From Knoxdaviesia capensis (Eukaryota; Ascomycota; Sordariomycetes; Microascales; Gondwanamycetaceae): 64,000 nt of DNA. The translations under genes and the position numbers were made by a program. A model generated the notes under the pieces. The model saw nothing but the letters and a program-made list of their open reading frames with translations. It was not told the DNA's origin and did not search any database. The stretch covers positions 972,466-1,036,465 of the forward strand of contig LNGK01000005.1 of NCBI GenBank assembly GCA_001510575.1, in the 5' to 3' direction. Position 1 is the first letter of the stretch. Every line of letters starts with the position of its first letter. Shown here in pieces: positions 58,801-64,000 of the stretch.

Positions 58801-61800
58801 AAATCTGACCGAGGACATATCTGGTCTCTATCTGCCTCTTCATGTCTGTTTCCAACACACTCAATTGCCGGGGTGGGCCACCCAAAGGGGCCAGGATCGA
58901 CCTCTTTGTTTCTGTCTGTTTCTGAACCCTGATCGGCAGGTCGAAGCGATCATTTTGATCCGTACCACTCCCTCCCCATCCAGTATGCCTACTGCCGAGC
59001 ACCTTCTAGCTCCCCCCAATATCCCCCTCTCCCCCGTTGCCTTCGTCTTATTGTCCTTTTTCTTCCTTGACATTTCGCGTGGCTGGTCAATCCACCCAGC
59101 CTCGTCTCCAGGCGTTTGATAATGGCACGGCCAACTTGCACAACAGAATCGCCATGGCACCCGGGTGACTGCTCTCCCCTCTTCGTTTGTTTCTGTTTTG
59201 TTCTTTTTCCTCCATTGGTTGTCTCAGAACTGACATTTTCGCCAGCGCCTTTTCTGCCAGCATTCATTGGACGGAGCAAGACAAGCGTGATGTGTTGGCG
59301 GGATCCGGCATATCCATCCACGTTAGCAAACGCCCACGGTAAACCCTTGGTCACTCTCTCGTCCCAACAAACATGGCCGAAGCGTCAACTCGAGGCGGTG
59401 TGAATGCTCGAGTGGTCACTCTCCGGTTTTTTTCAACTGTTGATACCCGCCAACAGCCGATGTCGACATCACCTACTGTAGTGTGCCTAGCCCTGGTGGC
59501 CTTGGGCCCAAACGCCCGCTGTGGCTTCTATCACAAGAGAGAATGGGGTGTTTGGGGTTCTTCGCTGGAGATATCACATGCTCGAAAGCAATATCGCCTT
59601 GTCTGAGTTCTTCCCTCAGTCGACGCTATGCCCAGTAACATGGCGTTGGAACGTGGCTGATTCCCAAAGTGGTCTTGCATCACTCAGGAGGAGGTCTCTC
59701 TTTCTGGGACAGCCATCATACACCAGTGAGCGAAATACAAACAAACGCGCACGCAGATAGTAACCACAGTCAAGGTTTCGAGGAAATTTATATTGTAAGT
59801 GTCACACTCTCAACCAAGTCCCCTGCCCTCCCTCTTTGCGCCACTTACCACTCCTCCTGCCGCCAAACCAAACAGTTAACACCTTGGATGTTTCTCTCTG
59901 ACAGGTCGCCATGTTTCGGAAGTGAGGCTTTCACCGCCGGGTGTAACCATGGCGTTTTGTTTGTGTTTGGTTGATGCCTTGCGGGGAGGCATGGGAGGCG
60001 AAGGAAGTGGGAGTGCCAGCGAAGGAGGGCATGTGACTCACTCCCCCTCCCCCGAGCTGTCAGCAGGTTGGTCTTAATGCCATTCAATCATTGCTATACA
60101 GGAAGGCTCACCGTCCCGATGGCCCTCTCAATCAGGTAGAAGGACTGTGGCCGTATTCATGGGAGGTGTTCTGCACCGAGCGAGTTGGCGTAGTGAAGAC
60201 TCTTCCAGCCATGTACTGTAGACTCTCCTTGTGCTGGATCAGTGCAAATTGAGGTCTGCAGTTTGCAAAGGATGCTGTGAAAGTGTATGAGTTCCCTGGG
60301 TGTCGGATAGGAGAGTCATCCATATCCCATGTGGCGGGGACATGTCTTCAAGACAGCTCGCTCCTTCACTTCGTCTGAATCTGGTCTCATCCTGGATGGC
60401 GGATCATCCTATCTTCTGGTCTTGTCAACGCGTCCAGCGGCGGATAGAGAGAGCTCTGGGTGTGTATTCCCGGAATTTTCGGTGCTTACAATTGCGCTAC
60501 TGCATTCCGCTTATACGGAGCTGGTTACGTATAAGATTACTTTCCAAACTTAGTACCTTCGAGCAGTGGTATCACTTCGGGGATAACCACCAAATCTTTC
60601 GAGGGAAACAGTCCGTATCTCCAAGCTTGTTCCCTGCAGCTTTTCGTTGCTCACTGTGGGGTCCTCAAGCTGGTTCTCCCATCTTTTTTTTCTAGGGCGT
60701 GACGCGTTTTTCTCGTGGGCGTGATCGGCAGCCACGGGTCATTGGAAATCTCATGCTCTCTTTCGGTCGCTGAGTGCGTGTACGATACCAGTGTGTGTGT
60801 TAGCGGGGCTCTGGATGGTGTAGTCCTCCGGGGCGGTGTCGTCGGTGGCATGCAGAGCCTCACAAGGACACACCGAAACTGTTCACCTGCTCGTGTTTTC
60901 TTGTCCATACTCGTAGATTTGTAGTTTGAGCCCCGTCTGCCTGACAGGATTCACTTCTAGGACTGACTGTCTGTGAGTCACGTTTCCTGAGGGTTGCAAT
61001 TGGGGTTCAAATGCTAACAGCCACGACAGAAAGACCCAACCCTAACCCTAACGCGCATTGGCGCCTGAGTGTGCCTGAGCCTAAAATTAGCACAACGCGG
61101 AGGAGTTTTCTCGTCACCAGAAAACGGAAGAAAACCACTGCGACAGTTTGTGAGAACAATACCTGAGCGGAAACAAGTCACTTCTGATGGGGAGGGGAAG
61201 TAACGGGACAAGGCGCAGGTGAAGGGAGGAGGTTTAGTGATTTTCCGTGAGATGCCTGCAACCAACTGGCTGCGATTGGCTCTCACCTCTCACCGAAGGT
61301 ACAGCCCCCTCCTTGATTACACGCCGAGCCCAAAACATCCTGTCGACCTGCCACCGAAATGGGCCAGACCAGGCTGAGATATCCAATGTCCACCAGGCCA
61401 CAGGGCATGTGAGCACTTGTGTGTGTGTCGTTCCGGCGACTTCTGAGTCAGACTTGGTTGAGAGAGACGGCTCTGCAGACTTACGAGAGAGAGAACACGA
61501 AGGACCGATCATCTGGCAGACAACAACCGGCGAAGGGGAAACTCCCGTCAGTGCAGAGAGGGAGTTTCTACGGTACAGGTAGTAGTATGTGGAGAATTTG
61601 ACCGCCGCTTCCTCTCCCTTCCCGGATTACTGCGTTCTTTTGGAGAGTATTTCCCCCCCCTCACCCCCGCAGCAGACATCGGATCGAGATCTCTCTCTCT
61701 CTCTGTGCGTCTCTGTGCAGACTTTTTTGGATATGCACACCCGAGTCGGAAGAAGAGTGGTGTGGAGGGCGCGCGCGCGAACTGATTTGTGGTGGTCTGC

Positions 61801-64000
61801 CGGCGCATGCAAGCGCACTGACGGCGGGTCAAGAATTCCGGGCGTCAAAGAGTTCTCGGCTGCTTTGTGTGTCTGCCGTTGAGAGTCTGTTGGAGGAGTT
61901 GAGCCCAAAAGGAAAGGGGAACACTGAAGACAATGCACATACGTGGATCTGGCAACCGGAAAAGGGAGACGGCGTACAAGACACTCGTCCATAGGTGTAC
62001 CATTACTCGGTATTATGTGTACGGCGGTACCAGGCCGGGGCATTTTGAAGTGCCTGTAACCTTATTGTTGTCTCTTCTTCCCGCTGAGCTACGGTTCCGG
62101 TAGAGGGATGGGCTTTGAAATTCATAGCCCTCCCCCAAAAAAACAGGATTCTTCAGTAAGTGAACGGTACCGCCCCCCGTATACCAGTGCAGCGTAACGC
62201 CATCTATACTGTGGGGGCCGCCGAACTGAAGATACCTCCGAGTTCGGGCCCTGCGTTGTGAGTATATTACTGTAACAGATATGAGGCTCGTGACCAGCAC
62301 TCAAAACTTTCTTGCTCCAACCTGGGAGCAACAGCTTCTGTTGATTGCAGCGAATGTCTTAGGGACGACCACGGTTGGAATCTGCGTCAGATTCTTCCGG
62401 ACTCAAGCGTCATTAGTTAGTTGAGTTGGAAGGGCTCAATTCCGCTGGATTCCATTTCATATGGTGGAAATTACAGGTATAAAGAGCCTCGAGCGGGTAA
62501 GATATGTCGATGGGCGACAAACAAAGAAGACCAGACTGATTCTGCTTCGCTTTCGCACAAGCTGGTTCCTAGCCGCCCACAGCGCAAATTCGGATACTGG
62601 GAGGAAGAGGTGTGTCCTGAAGGACTACGATTTGAAAGCGGATAGCTTGCGAAGCCTTCAAAAATGAGGGACGACTTTAGACGAGATTCGACAGAAGCGT
62701 CGTGGATTCTTTCTTGACCCATCTCACTGCCGAACTCAGCCAGACTCGGTACCTGAGTAGTACTTACCACAAAGAAAGAATAGTCTACGAAAGAGTTCTT
62801 TTTGGGAAGCCGGCGACGGAGCTCTCTGGGAGACAAGTTCATTGGGGGATAAGATAACGAAGGCTACATATCAGAAGGTTACTTGCCGTGTCGTGTGGCT
62901 GACGACCAAGGGCCCGAAGAAGAACAGACGCCAGGAACCTGGAATAAAGGAAATGATGAGAAGAGGCTGTCATTAGGATTTCCAGACTTGCACTTCGAAG
63001 CAGCGGATAATCTGGATTAGCAAGAACCAGGATTTTGTGCACCTCAGCTTCCTTCCAAGAAGCCGGGGGAATACGAACCTAGCAGAATGAAATTACCAAG
63101 TCACTTTGTAGTTCTGGGTGCATAATGTCGGTACCTCGCGCAAAACCCCCAAAAATCGAGCCGCGTTATTTGAAAGCAAATTTGAATCGGACAGCGCGCG
63201 TTGTTTTCCAAGGCCAACATTAAAAAACAGATGAACCAGTCCGTATTGGGCTTAGCGCGGGTGAAATACACACAGCGCTAAAAATGCAACGCCGACCGGT
63301 CTTGGCAGGGGGAGAACAAGACGAAAGAGAGAATAAAAGATTGCAGCTTGGTCGTTGCTAGCCAGGAAAAAAAAAAACCGGTGCCGGGCTATTTTTGACA
63401 TCTTCGTACCTGCATCAGCGCGCGGCTGGGACAAAAAAAGCGAGATGTGCCAGATATTTCGAACGTTCGTCTGAAGTCTTTTAAGCTTTCGCCCTTTATG
63501 CTCACCGGGTTGGGGAGTATCTTGAAAGCAGAAGTAATCAATAAAAAAAGGGAACAAGCAAGCTGATGATCTACGTTGTGCTTAGACTTTTATGGACCTT
63601 GCGGTATTCTCTTCTGCGCTGGCGGACTGCTCAACGCATTGGAGGAAGACTTGTCAACCAGGCCAAGTACTCCCCGTGCCTGGCAACCATACAAAAGCTA
63701 CATGCCAGACGACCGACCCAAAGCCTCCTATTTCTCTTTCTCTCTCTTTTTTTTGCCTTTGTATACCCGGGAATTGCGAAGATCGCCTTTTGGATTGGCC
63801 GGGGGGATCCAGGGAAATTGCACCTGGGCTAGCCAATGATACCAGGCGGACTCTGCGGATTGCACCTTCCCTGCAACTCTTTTTTCTGTGATCTTGTCGT
63901 ATCCGCGGATATTTTTTCTTCTTCGTTTCTTTTTTCTTTCTGGAGGCACGAGGGGAGAGACGAGACCGATCGAGTGTGTTATACAGGACGCCGTCCTCCG
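55851..64000. other. Gene-poor region to window end
   Basis: No recognisable protein or RNA gene. 55880-55900 holds a (CGCA)n tract. About 56100-59400 is pyrimidine-rich on the plus strand, suggesting a rightward leader or non-coding transcript. 59400-64000 is of mixed composition with short unrelated ORFs. A long T run lies near 57918-57944. Confidence 0.4.
61035..61052. repeat. Interstitial CCCTAA tract
   Basis: Two perfect CCCTAA units preceded by CCCAA, the longest telomere-like tract in the window. Confidence 0.75.

Noticed and set aside
60300..60695. 131-aa plus-strand ORF
   Set aside because: No family recognised, no flanking exon signals, and composition like random translation of the surrounding region.

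Overview
The window is nuclear DNA of a filamentous ascomycete (Pezizomycotina). The short introns (72-122 nt in most cases) have GTAAGT-like donors and CTAAC/CTAAT branch points. The gene set (Vid21, Spp2, Gpi13, a G3BP/Nxt3-like protein, Nnf1, Puf3, DUF1640, Scn1-like TatD) is typical of these fungi. A Eurotiomycete is my best guess, but it is an inference from gene style and not proven. I found no bacterial, viral or transposon coding sequence, no CRISPR array, no rRNA and no convincing tRNA.

Layout. 1-25 kb is gene-dense: a partial single-pass membrane protein (<1-1637, +), an Scn1/TatD-type hydrolase (2231-3682, -), the NuA4 scaffold Vid21/Eaf1 (5078-10234, -, three exons), the splicing factor Spp2 (12352-13527, +), a cytochrome-b561-like membrane protein (14438-16962, -, two exons), the GPI ethanolamine-phosphate transferase Gpi13/PIG-O (18539-21745, -) and the G3BP-like NTF2/RRM protein (23356-25110, +, four exons). 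From 25.1 to 43.1 kb there is an 18-kb stretch with no gene I can support, rich in AC/GT microsatellites and containing a 13-N assembly gap. 43-54 kb is dense again: a PH-domain protein (43117-44733, +), the kinetochore protein Nnf1 (46459-47347, -, two exons), a mitochondrial DUF1640/CCDC90 protein (47828-49267, +) and the Pumilio protein Puf3 (50366-53790, -, three or four exons). From 53.8 kb to the end there is no recognisable coding sequence.

The genes are independent housekeeping units, not an operon or cluster. They cover chromatin acetylation, splicing, GPI anchoring, stress-granule/deubiquitinase biology, kinetochore assembly, mitochondria and mRNA decay. Divergent pairs share promoter regions (Vid21/Spp2, Gpi13/Nxt3-like, Nnf1/DUF1640). 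Convergent pairs share 3' regions (membrane protein/TatD, Spp2/b561, PH protein/Nnf1, DUF1640/Puf3). For many genes the leader is pyrimidine-rich and the 3' region T-rich on the sense strand. This asymmetry gives clues to transcription direction in the gene-poor parts.

I found no clear novel multi-gene system. The items most worth a second look are the two long gene-poor regions with strand-polarised composition, a possible 6-nt first coding exon for Puf3, a quasi-palindromic pentamer repeat at 32.2 kb, interstitial CCCTAA tracts, and two uncharacterised proteins that combine PPxY motifs with Asp/His-rich tracts.
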